Assembly: GCA_016286385.1 (NCBI GenBank)
Contig: JAEESO010000020.1
Coordinates: 1 to 43,937 of the forward strand
Origin: Bacteroidales bacterium
GTDB lineage: Bacteria > Bacteroidota > Bacteroidia > Bacteroidales > UBA932
Length of the DNA: 43,937 nucleotides
Direction of reading: 5' to 3'
Notes under the pieces: model-generated
The model's input: the letters and a program-made list of their open reading frames with translations, nothing else
The model's database searches: none
What the model was told of the DNA's origin: nothing
Shown: piece after piece, positions 1-7,969 of the stretch
Layout of the letters: the number at the start of each line of letters is the position of its first letter
Numbering within the stretch: position 1 is the stretch's first letter
Program-made: the position numbers and the translations under genes

Positions 1-50
1 GCCAGAAGCGTCTTTCCCGTGTGGGATGCACCTGTAATCAGAATAACCAT
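1..50 (-). CDS. P-loop kinase/ATPase, N-terminal fragment (cut by window edge)
   Basis: Only the first 16 or so codons are inside the window. They read MVILITGASHTGKTLL, with a Walker A loop (GASHTGKT) immediately after one beta strand, as in small nucleotide-kinase-like P-loop proteins. The ATG lies 3 nt after the stop codon of the acetyltransferase at 54..704, so the two are probably translated from one message. I recall this N-terminus from proteins loosely annotated as adenylate kinase or 2-phosphoglycerate kinase in gut bacteria, but the substrate cannot be inferred from this fragment. Confidence 0.75.
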   Translation of the reverse strand, partial: MVILITGASHTGKTLL

Positions 51-53
51 ATG

Positions 54-704
54 CTACACCCCGATCTTCTTGATAAGCGTCAAATCACCACTGGACAGCG
101 CCTCGAAGTTGGCCTCAATCATTTCGATGTCCCAGTCCCACCACTTCAGTTCCAGAAGGTAGGCAATGAACTCGTCATCAAAACGTTTCCGGATTACCCG
201 GCAGGGATTACCTGCGGCAACGGCATACGGAGGGATGTCGGAAGCAACTACCGAGTTGGCTCCAATAATGGCTCCATCTCCGATATGGACACCAGGCATC
301 ACGGTCACGTTCTGACCGATCCAGACGTCATTTCCGACAACTGTATCACCCTTCAGGGGAAGTTCGTCCTTCACCGGAGCGATAGCAGAACCCCAATCTC
401 CGCCCATGATGTAGAACGGATAGGTTGTCACACCGTCCATTCTGTGATTCGCACCGTTCATCACGAACTCGATACCCTTGGCAATAGCGCAGAACTTCCC
501 GATAATCAGTTTGTCGCCGATGAAATCGTAGAAGTGGGTGACGTGCTTCTCAAACTGATCCGCACCGTCCACGTCATCATAGTAGGTGTAATCCCCGATG
601 ATAATACGGGGATTCTTCACCACATTCTTGATGAAGCAAAGCCTTGGAAGATTCGGATTCGGGAAGGCAGCGTTCGGATCGGGCCTGTTGGGGATCTTGC
701 TCAT
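54..704 (-). CDS. CatB/Vat-type hexapeptide O-acetyltransferase (copy 1)
   Basis: A 216-residue protein of the xenobiotic acetyltransferase family (CatB chloramphenicol and Vat streptogramin A acetyltransferases), which transfers acetyl from acetyl-CoA to a hydroxyl of the drug. The left-handed beta-helix repeats are visible at about 100-160 (VVGNDVWIGQNVTVMPGV, IGDGAIIGANSVVASDIP). His87 in NGANHRM matches the catalytic His region of Vat enzymes. The start is the ATG at 704 (MSKIPNRPD) because a -7 box TATCTTTG (731-738) would lie upstream of it but would overlap the longer GTG start at 731. A second, roughly 93 % identical protein is encoded on the opposite strand at 34998..35648. A P-loop kinase follows 3 nt downstream. 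Drug resistance is an inference; many such chromosomal enzymes have unknown acceptors. Confidence 0.88.
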   Translation of the reverse strand: MSKIPNRPDPNAAFPNPNLPRLCFIKNVVKNPRIIIGDYTYYDDVDGADQFEKHVTHFYDFIGDKLIIGKFCAIAKGIEFVMNGANHRMDGVTTYPFYIMGGDWGSAIAPVKDELPLKGDTVVGNDVWIGQNVTVMPGVHIGDGAIIGANSVVASDIPPYAVAAGNPCRVIRKRFDDEFIAYLLELKWWDWDIEMIEANFEALSSGDLTLIKKIGV

Positions 705-730
705 GATGGTAAATCCCGATTTGTCTGACA

Positions 731-738
731 CAAAGATA
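731..738 (-). promoter_or_regulatory. -7 box of the acetyltransferase
   Basis: TATCTTTG on the minus strand, 26 nt before the ATG at 704. No TTG is found at the ideal -33 distance. The 739-936 intergenic stretch otherwise shows only an imperfect inverted repeat (GCGACTT ... AAGTCGC near 776-808). Confidence 0.55.
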
Positions 739-936
739 GGAAATCTTCAAAAAGCATCTGTGCTCTAATGTCAATGCGACTTATAAGCGACCGTTTTGCA
801 GAAGTCGCTGATTTACAGTATCTTGAACAATAGTGGGTGGTCTATATTTCCATGCATCTTAAACCAAGCGCTTGACAATTAGCCACTTACGTAAAACGCA
901 CCATGCAATGCGGAAAATGCCGTCCGGAAAACAATA

Positions 937-958
937 ATCGCCCACCGAAGTGAGCGAT
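937..958 (-). terminator. Rho-independent terminator after the GyrI-like gene
   Basis: On the minus strand a 9-bp stem with one mismatch (ATCGCTCAC / GTGGGCGAT) closes a TTCG tetraloop and is followed by a T-rich TATTGTTTT. It lies 14 nt after the stop codon of the gene at 972..1604. Confidence 0.7.
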
Positions 959-971
959 AAATTGTCTGACC

Positions 972-1604
972 TTATTTCTTCTTTATCGGGTGCCGGATGA
1001 CCGTCTTCCAGTTCTCCGGCGCGACCTTCCGAGCGTCGGAGAGATAGATCTCGTGATGAAGGCGGGTAACCGAAAGGTCGTTTTCATAACCATTTTCCTC
1101 CAGAAAACGGTCCATTAGCGCAACCGAAGCCGGTTCGTTGTCATAAGGGCCGATATGCATGATCTGGACGCAGAGACCTTCGTCTATCGTCAGGAACTCC
1201 GTGCTGGAACAATCGATCTTTTTCTTTTTGGACGCGGTTTCCACCGCCCAGTCAAAATCGGCCTGGGTAATGAAATCTGGCAGGCGGATGACAGAAATCC
1301 AGCAGAAGGTTGATTTGTCACTGTATTCGATACCGTCAATGCCTTCCTGCCACCAGAATCCTTCCAGCGGTGGCACAACATAATCATAAAAGCCTTCGAT
1401 ACGATGGTCCGTCTTGTAACTCATCTTCAGGGTATAGGCAACGGCATACAGAACGCCGATTGCTTGCTGATAAGCGCCGCCTTCATCGTTGGGATCGCCC
1501 TTGCCACGCACGGCGATGTAATTCGCCTTCGGGACAGTCACGATAACCGGTTTTGCAGGCGGGAGATAAAACTCCTTGTATTCTTTCTTAAAATCGAAGG
1601 GCAT
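972..1604 (-). CDS. GyrI-like small-molecule-binding domain protein
   Basis: A 210-residue protein resembling stand-alone GyrI-like/SHS2-fold proteins. It starts MPFDFKKEYKEFYLPP and carries the family-typical blocks YIAVRGKGDPND (28-39), GFYDYVVPPLEGFWW (about 71-85) and LCVQIMHIGPYDNEP. Family members bind or hydrolyse hydrophobic cationic compounds; the ligand here is unknown. The MerR regulator immediately upstream (1675..2499) carries a related sensor domain, so the pair probably answers the same type of compound. Its promoter (TTG 1657-1659, TATCTTTG 1629-1636) overlaps the terminator hairpin of the MerR gene. Confidence 0.82.
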   Translation of the reverse strand: MPFDFKKEYKEFYLPPAKPVIVTVPKANYIAVRGKGDPNDEGGAYQQAIGVLYAVAYTLKMSYKTDHRIEGFYDYVVPPLEGFWWQEGIDGIEYSDKSTFCWISVIRLPDFITQADFDWAVETASKKKKIDCSSTEFLTIDEGLCVQIMHIGPYDNEPASVALMDRFLEENGYENDLSVTRLHHEIYLSDARKVAPENWKTVIRHPIKKK

Positions 1605-1628
1605 CTTTCTGAGTTTATTTTATACTTA

Positions 1629-1659
1629 CAAAGATACGCCCTTGCAGCCATTTCCGCAA
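1629..1659 (-). promoter_or_regulatory. Promoter of the GyrI-like gene (TTG-N20-TATCTTTG)
   Basis: Minus-strand TTG at 1657-1659 and TATCTTTG at 1629-1636, with exactly 20 nt between them, and a 24-nt leader to the ATG at 1604. The -33 TTG and the spacer are the right arm, loop and left arm of a strong hairpin (1636-1665). Confidence 0.75.
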
Positions 1660-1665
1660 GGGCGT
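1636..1665 (-). terminator. Hairpin after MerR gene, overlapping the next promoter
   Basis: ACGCCCTTGC (1636-1645) pairs perfectly with GCAAGGGCGT (1656-1665) around a 10-nt loop, and the stem can extend by weaker pairs to 1631/1670. It lies 9 nt after the MerR stop. There is no clean T-run after it on the minus strand (TATCTTTG follows), so it could be an attenuator-like structure rather than a classic terminator. Confidence 0.55.
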
Positions 1666-1674
1666 GTCTTTTCA

Positions 1675-2499
1675 TTATGCCTTTTCCACCGGCACTTGGA
1701 TGATGGTGAGCCATTTGGCCGGGTCCTCCTGGTTCCAGATGCCGTCAATGTAAACGGCACGGGGTGCATCGGCAATCTTGTAGCCCTCCTTCTCCAGATA
1801 GGCGAAGAGCTCGACATAGTTGTCATAGAGTTTCTCATACGGGCCGAAGACCTTCAGACAGGCAGCCTGCGGCACAGCCGGGATGTCCTTGAACTTGATG
1901 AGAGCAGAGTCTGTTCCCTTTTTTGTCACCTTCTCGCAGTACTCGATCTCGATGTCCTTCGGCCTGTAGCCGCCATGCTCGATGGTGTAGCAGTAGCCGG
2001 GTTCCGGGCATTCGCAGCCTAGACGAGCCATTTCCGGACCAATCACCTCATAGCAGAGGCGACCGAGGTCCTCGAATGAAGGAATGACAGTACGATGGCT
2101 GGCCACGGTGATGGCCGGAAGCGATTCAAAGTAAACTTTTTCCATTTTGTGCAATTTCTTTTGGGAAGCCACCACCGCCTTGAGCATCCGTTTCCGCTCC
2201 TTGAGCACCGCCAACTCATCCTCACACTTGCGGATTTTCTTCTCCAACGATTCCACCGTAGGGAAATGCTGGTCATCGTCCCACAGGTCCCGGATTTCTT
2301 CCAGCGAATAACCCATGCTTTTGAGCTTGGTGATGCTGAAGATCTTCTGCAACTGGCCCACGGAATAATAACGATACCCGGTATCCCGGTCCACAATCTC
2401 CGGAGTAAGCAGGTCTATTTCCTCGTAATGCCTCAGTGCTCTCACGGTCACTCTGCCCAGGCGGGAAAACTCCCCGATTTTCAACTTGTTTTTTTCCAT
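1675..2499 (-). CDS. MerR-family regulator with GyrI-like effector domain
   Basis: A 274-residue BmrR-type regulator. Residues 4-72 form the MerR winged helix (LKIGEFSRLGRVTVRALRHY, then TGYRYYSVGQLQKI), residues about 75-115 a dimerising coiled coil (DDQHFPTVESLEKKIRKCED ...), and residues about 120-272 a GyrI-like ligand domain (FESLPAITVASHRTVIPSF, CYTIEHGGYRPKDIEIEYCE). The start is set at the ATG at 2499 (MEKNKLKIGEF) because MerR proteins begin just before this helix; the open frame runs 21 codons further without a better start. BmrR-type proteins bind hydrophobic drugs and untwist long-spacer promoters. The gene it controls may be the GyrI-like gene downstream. Confidence 0.9.
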   Translation of the reverse strand: MEKNKLKIGEFSRLGRVTVRALRHYEEIDLLTPEIVDRDTGYRYYSVGQLQKIFSITKLKSMGYSLEEIRDLWDDDQHFPTVESLEKKIRKCEDELAVLKERKRMLKAVVASQKKLHKMEKVYFESLPAITVASHRTVIPSFEDLGRLCYEVIGPEMARLGCECPEPGYCYTIEHGGYRPKDIEIEYCEKVTKKGTDSALIKFKDIPAVPQAACLKVFGPYEKLYDNYVELFAYLEKEGYKIADAPRAVYIDGIWNQEDPAKWLTIIQVPVEKA

Positions 2500-2653
2500 A
2501 ACAATTCGTGCACTTTTGTTATTCGCCGACAAAGATAATATATGACGTAGGGTACGAGTCAAGAGAAAAGTTAAAAAACTTGCTCCGTTCTGATAAGATG
2601 CCCCTCCTTGACGGCGGCAAAAGTAGCCAAAGCAGCAACGATGGAACGTTTCG

Positions 2654-3379
2654 TCACTCTATTACAAAACTGCGCGGATAGAAATCGCTGTAGAAGCGGC
2701 CGTCGATGGCAGTAAATTTTAGAACACAGTAGCCTGGGTCGGTGACGCCGCCGGGGTAGTACTGCGTGTCGCCCTTGCGCCAGATCATTTCCTTCGAAGC
2801 GGCATCGGTCAGTACCTCCATGGTGCCTCTGAGCATCATGCCCTTGAATCCTCTGGCATCGCAAAAATAGACGCTTGCCTTAGGGTTTGCCTTGTATTGA
2901 GCCACACGAATTGAGAAGGTGTTGGTGGTGAAGTAGAAGGTTTTGATACCCTCACGCTTACGTGGCTTCAACATAGCCTTGGTCCAGGGAAACCCGTCCT
3001 GGTCCACTGATGAGATGTATGCGATGGGCAGTTTGTCGGCCATCTGGGCAATGAGTTCCTTAATGCCTGCCAAAGCAGGGTTCTCAGGCATCTCATTGCC
3101 GACCATTAATTCCCTGCGCCAACGCTTCAGATGCGGGAAATACATCTTCATCTGGCCGATGTACTCTTCCCTTGTGATGGGCTGGGGCAGCCCTTTGTTC
3201 ACCTCGTCCACAAACTGGGCGCAGTGCTCTATCATCTCATCCATCGTGCACTCCTGCAGGAACTTACCGTCCTTATAGCAGTAGATGCAGTAATCTTCAT
3301 TCCTGGTTCCATCGACATTGGTGCCAAGGATTTCCTGAGTGAGCGGCATTCCGCAGCTTTGACAAAACTTCATTTCCAT
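2654..3379 (-). CDS. Zinc-ribbon plus pyridoxamine-phosphate-oxidase-like flavin-fold protein
   Basis: A 241-residue two-part protein. The N-terminus (residues 6-34) is a putative zinc ribbon with CxxC pairs at C6/C9 and C31/C34 (FCQSCGMPL, YCIYCYKDG). Residues about 95-240 form a split-barrel flavin-binding domain of the PNPOx/general-stress-protein-26 type (LPIAYISSVDQDGFPWTKAM, FYFTTNTFSIRVAQYKANPKA, YFCDARGFKGMMLRGTMEVL). Such proteins often bind FMN, haem or F420, and the substrate is not predictable. I chose the ATG at 3379 (MEMKFCQSCG); ATGs at 3400 and 3373 are possible. A second split-barrel protein, exported, lies at 33105..33620. Confidence 0.82.
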   Translation of the reverse strand: MEMKFCQSCGMPLTQEILGTNVDGTRNEDYCIYCYKDGKFLQECTMDEMIEHCAQFVDEVNKGLPQPITREEYIGQMKMYFPHLKRWRRELMVGNEMPENPALAGIKELIAQMADKLPIAYISSVDQDGFPWTKAMLKPRKREGIKTFYFTTNTFSIRVAQYKANPKASVYFCDARGFKGMMLRGTMEVLTDAASKEMIWRKGDTQYYPGGVTDPGYCVLKFTAIDGRFYSDFYPRSFVIE

Positions 3380-3414
3380 ATGATTGAATTTGCGTTTCAA
3401 ATATAAGAACTTTT

Positions 3415-5805
3415 TTACATTCTGGCCTTACTGTCAGCACCGGCGCCGGTGCCGCGGTACTTGCTCTGGGCGGTGTTGAAACTGTAACGGACAGAGAGTT
3501 TGACTTTCTGCATATCCAGCAGGTTGGTCTGCATGATGGTATGGCTGCCGAAGTCCGAATAGGGGCTAAAAGATGCGTTGTGCGTAAGGTCTTGTCCTTC
3601 AAGACGCAAAACAAGCGAACCGTCACGGAGCAGCGTCTTCTGCACTGCGGCAGTGAGGTTAACGAACCAGTTGGTCATATACAGGTTCCGGGAATAACCG
3701 GGACTCATAAACACTCCTCCCAGTTCAAACTGCCATCCTCCCTTCACGGTGAAGGTATTGAAAAGCTGGGCAAAGAAGATGGGCTTGTTATTGAACGTGG
3801 TCACTCGTACGCCGGATTCTTCACGCGGATCCGGAGCATTTATAGTGAACCACTGGGGCAGGATACCCAATGTATAATTCATATTCCAGGGGCCCACGGT
3901 AGGGGTCAGATTGACATAGGCTGACATCATGCGGAAAGGCGTTTCAATGTTACGGGGCTTTACCAGCACCACGCCTTCGTCGCCGTACGGAGCCGACCAG
4001 GTTACGATGGCATCGTCGGTACGGGTGTAGTTGACCATGAACGTCACCCATTTCCACACGGCGGTAAGGCCGATGTTATGTGACAGTTCCGGCTGCAACT
4101 GGGAATTGCCGCTCTGCCAGATATATCGGCTGTTATAGCGTATTGCGCTGGACAGATTTCCATAATGAGGACGGCTGGTTTTGGTGCTATAATTCAGCAT
4201 CACCTGAACAGGGTTCTGAGTATTCTGGCCGATAACCCCCGCATAGGAAACGTTGGGGAACCAGTTGCAGTAGTCCCTTGTGATGTTGTTTGCAGGCGTT
4301 ACGGCATCCTCATAGGCGTAGTGGACGTATTCGTAACGCACTCCGGCGCTGAGCTGCCCCACGGCGGGGATGTAGCAGCCGTATGAAGCAAAACCGGCTA
4401 TGTTGTCTTCCTTCACCGTTGCCTCTGACGCCGGAATGGAAATGCCCGCAATTGAGTAATTGTCCGTGCGGCGGGAGAAGGTCTCCTCCGTTCCCGCCTG
4501 CAGCTGGCCCATCCAGATGGGATATGAGAGCACCGCCTTGGCGGCGTACATACGTCCCGCGTTGTTGCTGCTGCTCCGGATGGCGGCATCGTGCGTCATT
4601 TCGCTGGTTTCCTCAGAGGCCGATTTTGAGCTGTCGTCCGTACCGTAATAGTCCAGGTTCACGTCTATCCCAAGTTTACCTCCCACGACGCCGTTATAGT
4701 AGATGTTGGCACCAAGGTTATAAGGGATCCTGTCCCCTATTATGTCCTCCGATACCGTATTCAGCTTGTCTGTCAGCGTCCCGTTTTCAAAGACGTTGTC
4801 GTTCACTTCAGTACGGACGTTGTAGGTCAGGTGACGGCCCCACTCCACCTTGCCTCCAAGGAAATGGTTATCGGCCATCTGCCAGTTCACGCCGGCGTTG
4901 CCATAGAGGGTGCTGCCGATGTATTCGTTCAGGAGCGTACTCTTGTTCTCGAAAAGCCAGTCGGAGCCATCGGCCTTTATGCCGAAGGTCTGCTTCTCCA
5001 AATAACTTTCCTGCCGGGAAGTGTTGCGGGCATAGTTGATTCCGCCGAAGAAGTCCAGACCGCCCGTACGGTAGTTCACATTGATGGCGCCGAAGGGGTC
5101 GTTGCCCTTAGCCCAACGCAGTGACTGGGCGTCAGAAGCATTCAGATTAAAGCCGAAGCCGTCGCCCTGGCGTTTTATGGTCCTGATGCGCACCACCGAC
5201 TTCACCGTGGCGTCGTACTGGGCACCAGGGTTGGTGATGACCTCCACGCTCTGGATTTCATTACTCTGGAGACGGTCAAGTTCCGAGCTGTCCGTGACTC
5301 TTCTTCCATTAATATATACCATCGGGGAGCCCTTCCCTATTACCTCCAGACCATTCTGTCCCTTGATTATGCCGGGGGTCTTCGCAAGGACGTCGCTGGC
5401 CGATCCCGCGTTCTCCAGCACGGAACCGCGTACATTTGTCTGCAATCCTTCACCCGTCAGTTTTGTTTTGGGCATGACGGCGCTTGCAACGGCCCCCTCC
5501 AGCATCTGAGTATCATCGGAGAGGGTTATCACCGCGCCGTCTACGGGCGCAAGATAGAGCGTCTTGTAGCCCAGCATGGCCACCATCATAATGCCGTCAG
5601 TCTCACTGGTCACTATATTGAAGGTGCCGTCCTCCTGAGTTACCACGCCGCATACTACGGTAGAATCGGCCTTTGAAAGCACGGCTACGTTGGCATAAGG
5701 GACCGGTTCCCCATTTTCATCCACCACTTTTCCCCTCCAGTCCTCTTTTGAGAATAGAGGGAAGGAGACCACTGCAAGCATCAGAATCAAAATAAAGCGT
5801 TTCAT
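3415..5805 (-). CDS. Outer membrane beta-barrel protein with TonB-plug (OMP_b-brl_3 type)
   Basis: A 796-residue protein with a signal peptide (MKRFILILMLAVVSFPLFS). Residues about 22-95 form a carboxypeptidase-regulatory-like domain (WRGKVVDENGEPVPYANVAVL). Residues about 105-200 form a plug domain (LTGEGLQTNVRGSVLENAGS, SPMVYINGRRVTDSSELDRL, VEVITNPGAQYDATVKSVVR). The rest is a long C-terminal barrel ending in KVKLSVRYSFNT. This is the outer-membrane-beta-barrel family common in Bacteroidota rather than a SusC, and there is no SusD partner. The start at 5805 is supported by TAACTTTG at 5830-5837 and a 24-nt leader. It is divergent from the TetR-like gene at 5971, which may regulate it. Confidence 0.87.
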   Translation of the reverse strand: MKRFILILMLAVVSFPLFSKEDWRGKVVDENGEPVPYANVAVLSKADSTVVCGVVTQEDGTFNIVTSETDGIMMVAMLGYKTLYLAPVDGAVITLSDDTQMLEGAVASAVMPKTKLTGEGLQTNVRGSVLENAGSASDVLAKTPGIIKGQNGLEVIGKGSPMVYINGRRVTDSSELDRLQSNEIQSVEVITNPGAQYDATVKSVVRIRTIKRQGDGFGFNLNASDAQSLRWAKGNDPFGAINVNYRTGGLDFFGGINYARNTSRQESYLEKQTFGIKADGSDWLFENKSTLLNEYIGSTLYGNAGVNWQMADNHFLGGKVEWGRHLTYNVRTEVNDNVFENGTLTDKLNTVSEDIIGDRIPYNLGANIYYNGVVGGKLGIDVNLDYYGTDDSSKSASEETSEMTHDAAIRSSSNNAGRMYAAKAVLSYPIWMGQLQAGTEETFSRRTDNYSIAGISIPASEATVKEDNIAGFASYGCYIPAVGQLSAGVRYEYVHYAYEDAVTPANNITRDYCNWFPNVSYAGVIGQNTQNPVQVMLNYSTKTSRPHYGNLSSAIRYNSRYIWQSGNSQLQPELSHNIGLTAVWKWVTFMVNYTRTDDAIVTWSAPYGDEGVVLVKPRNIETPFRMMSAYVNLTPTVGPWNMNYTLGILPQWFTINAPDPREESGVRVTTFNNKPIFFAQLFNTFTVKGGWQFELGGVFMSPGYSRNLYMTNWFVNLTAAVQKTLLRDGSLVLRLEGQDLTHNASFSPYSDFGSHTIMQTNLLDMQKVKLSVRYSFNTAQSKYRGTGAGADSKARM

Positions 5806-5829
5806 TGTCTGTCCATGTTTTTTCACCTG

Positions 5830-5837
5830 CAAAGTTA
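5830..5837 (-). promoter_or_regulatory. -7 box of the outer membrane barrel gene
   Basis: TAACTTTG on the minus strand, 24 nt before the ATG at 5805. No good TTG at -33. Confidence 0.55.
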
Positions 5838-5868
5838 TAGTATATTATGTTCCGAAATAAAAAACCAT

Positions 5869-5921
5869 GTGGACAATGAAGTGGACAATTGGCCGATTTT
5901 GGCGTAGGTGCTATTGGACAA
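5869..5921. promoter_or_regulatory. GTGGACAAT direct repeats in the divergent promoter region
   Basis: GTGGACAAT occurs at 5869-5877 and again at 5881-5889 (12-bp period), and TTGGACAA at 5914-5921 overlaps the -33 TTG of the rightward promoter. They sit between the divergent starts of the barrel gene and the TetR-like gene, where an operator would be expected. The binding protein is inferred, not shown. Confidence 0.45.
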
Positions 5922-5944
5922 CAGGGGAACAATCCTTACCTTTG
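5914..5944 (+). promoter_or_regulatory. Promoter of the TetR-like gene (TTG-N20-TACCTTTG)
   Basis: TTG 5914-5916 and TACCTTTG 5937-5944, with 20 nt between them and 26 nt to the ATG at 5971. A textbook Bacteroidota primary-sigma promoter. Confidence 0.75.
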
Positions 5945-5970
5945 CCATAAATAATCACGGAACAACCGTT

Positions 5971-6888
5971 ATGGCAAGACCTGTTACTGTCACAAAAGAA
6001 AGAATCCTTTCCGCTTCCCTTGATCTGGTGAGATCCGGAGGCCTCCCGCTCCTGACGGCCAGAAACCTCTGCGCCCGGCTTGGCTGCGGCGCCAGCGCCA
6101 TCTTCTCCTGCTTCGGATCAATCAAAGGGGTACGGGATGCCGTCCGCGAAGAAGCCCGGAAACTGTACAGGAAGCGCGTTGGAGACGGATTTGCGCTCAA
6201 TCCCCCCTTCAAGGGTTTCGGGATTGCCCTTATCTGGTTTGCGATGGACGAGCCTGAGCTGTTCTCCCTTGTTATGGAATCTGAGACTCAGCATGCTTCA
6301 TACAGGGAATACATAGATTCCTATGTGGGCTTCAAGGCGGAGAGCCTTTGTGCCATAGAAGAGACCTTCGGCCTGCAGGAGAATGAGGCCGAAATGCTTT
6401 ATTATCAACTTGTACTGGTGGCCCTGGGACTTGCCTCAACCTGTACCGTGGGCTCAAGCCCGCTCACTATCCAGCAGGTGAGCGAAATCCTGGGGAAAAA
6501 TGTCAGGGCCTTCCTGATGGTCATCCACGCCGGAAAGGATGTGCGGGAGGGATTCATCCCCAACGCCGGCGGGGGGCCTTCCGGAGAGGTAGATTCCTAT
6601 GTGCTGATGCAGGCGCTGGTGGGGCAGAATCACCTGCTTCAGCAGCTCCGCACCAAGCCCCGCTATATCCAGGATGAAGAATGGGCCGAATTGGAACGCA
6701 TGCTCCGAAATTCATCAGACTTCAGGCCCGAATCTCTCCGTGAAGAGCATCCGGGCCTGACAAAAGGCGATATCCGTGCCTATATTCTCTCGCATCTGCA
6801 GTTCTCGGTATCGGAGCAGGCCATCCTGCTGGGAATCTCACCCACCTCCGTCACCAAGGCCCGCCAGCGGCTCAAGGCAAAATTATGA
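5971..6888 (+). CDS. TetR-like regulator with extra C-terminal helix-turn-helix
   Basis: A 305-residue protein. Residues 8-55 look like a TetR N-terminal helix-turn-helix (TKERILSASLDLVRSGG ... LTARNLCARLGCGASAIFSC). Residues about 60-190 are the helical ligand/dimerisation part. Residues about 255-305 add a second, LuxR/sigma-4-like helix-turn-helix (LTKGDIRAYILSHLQFSVSE, then LLGISPTSVTKARQRL). In my experience that C-terminal module is usual in Bacteroidota TPR/LuxR-type proteins but not in TetR proteins, which are normally about 200 residues. The start at 5971 matches the promoter. It is divergent from the outer membrane barrel gene. Confidence 0.78.
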   Translation: MARPVTVTKERILSASLDLVRSGGLPLLTARNLCARLGCGASAIFSCFGSIKGVRDAVREEARKLYRKRVGDGFALNPPFKGFGIALIWFAMDEPELFSLVMESETQHASYREYIDSYVGFKAESLCAIEETFGLQENEAEMLYYQLVLVALGLASTCTVGSSPLTIQQVSEILGKNVRAFLMVIHAGKDVREGFIPNAGGGPSGEVDSYVLMQALVGQNHLLQQLRTKPRYIQDEEWAELERMLRNSSDFRPESLREEHPGLTKGDIRAYILSHLQFSVSEQAILLGISPTSVTKARQRLKAKL

Positions 6889-6891
6889 TAT

Positions 6892-7272
6892 CTAGTTTAC
6901 GGGAGTAAACGTATATTTCTTGATTACGATATCCGCTTTTTCGGCTTCTCCCATGGCGTTGCCGGGGCGGAAAACCACGGAAACAACAATAGGTTTGTTG
7001 GCCTGATCCTTATATTCAGCAGCCACTTTGTCGGCGGCGTCGATGACGACCTTGTTATTGGCCTCAGTGCGGAAATCCAAGCCTCTGCCGGCCAGGATGA
7101 CAGCATCCCTGATTTTGTTGAAAATGATACCGGAACCTTCGCTGGCAGAGACAGCGACATCGCAGGTGGCGGTGTATGAGCCGGAATCACCGGGGTCGTT
7201 AATGGAACAGGAAGTGAAGCAGAGGGCCATGCAGGCTAGTACTGCCATTGCAACAAGTTTGATTGTTTTCAT
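6892..7272 (-). CDS. Small lipoprotein of unknown function
   Basis: A 126-residue protein with an SPII signal (MKTIKLVAMAVLACMALCFT, lipobox FTSC, Cys22). The mature part is acidic and small, with one predicted alpha/beta fold (AASEYK- and KPIVVSVVF-like strands), and ends in a charged tail. I recognise no family. It converges on the TetR-like gene with 3 nt between stop codons. A minus-strand TATTTTTG at 7324-7331 could serve as its own promoter with a leader of about 50 nt. Otherwise it may be the last gene of the leftward operon. Confidence 0.68.
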   Translation of the reverse strand: MKTIKLVAMAVLACMALCFTSCSINDPGDSGSYTATCDVAVSASEGSGIIFNKIRDAVILAGRGLDFRTEANNKVVIDAADKVAAEYKDQANKPIVVSVVFRPGNAMGEAEKADIVIKKYTFTPVN

Positions 7273-7379
7273 GTTTTTCTGACAAATAATTGGTTAACTG
7301 ATAAATGCTGAATATTATTTGTGCAAAAATACATTATTTTCGGAAAAACATCACCTTTTTTCCACTTTTGGTCATTGTC

Positions 7380-7958
7380 CTACTTCTTCCGCTGCCTACC
7401 GAACTCGCGGGCAACCAGAAGGAGTTCATCCAGGGAGTGGTCGTAGACGGCATCGGCCGGGAGAAGGCGGAGACGGAACTCGTCGTAGTCACCGGCACTC
7501 AGGATGCAGTCTTCTCCAGGGCGGAGGATACCGGACCATTCATAGCCAAGGAAGCCCACCTCTATCCTGTAACTGCCGTCTCCAAGGTCCGTTTTCTCAT
7601 ACGGATGGCTGTCACAGTCATAATAGGATACGGCAGGTGTGCCTGGTACCATTTTATTGTCCAGGTCAAAGTCGCTCCAGAACCGGGGGCCGTAATCGGC
7701 CGGAAACCAGCGGCGGTTGCTGAATACCAGTTCCGGCTCTTTTTTCTCGCCGTTATATGGAGTCCAGTCTTCCACAAAGGAGGCGTAGGCATTGTTCCAG
7801 TGCCAGTACAGACCCGCCAGAATTTCCGTCTCTATCTGGAACTGGTGCTGCTCCATCTCAAGCGGAGCCTCTTCCCAGAATTTATCGTTCAACGTGGGAT
7901 CTTTTTCGCAGGCCGATATGACCATCAGCGCCAGCACAATCCATAGTATCTTTTTCAT
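7380..7958 (-). CDS. Lipoprotein of unknown function
   Basis: A 192-residue protein with a lipoprotein signal (MKKILWIVLALMVISAC, Cys17). The mature part is rich in Trp, Tyr and acidic residues (NDKFWEEAPLEMEQ, WFPADYGPRFWSDFDLDNKM), and I recognise no domain. It begins 11 nt downstream of the larger lipoprotein gene (7970..9490), so the two are very likely co-transcribed. Its place in a run of exported proteins suggests an outer-membrane-anchored role. Confidence 0.75.
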   Translation of the reverse strand: MKKILWIVLALMVISACEKDPTLNDKFWEEAPLEMEQHQFQIETEILAGLYWHWNNAYASFVEDWTPYNGEKKEPELVFSNRRWFPADYGPRFWSDFDLDNKMVPGTPAVSYYDCDSHPYEKTDLGDGSYRIEVGFLGYEWSGILRPGEDCILSAGDYDEFRLRLLPADAVYDHSLDELLLVAREFGRQRKK

Positions 7959-7969
7959 ACGCGATAACT

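Noticed and set aside
3415..5805. SusC-type receptor of a polysaccharide utilisation locus
   Set aside because: The domain layout is that of the beta-barrel family with a short plug; there is no SusD, sulfatase or glycosidase next to it.
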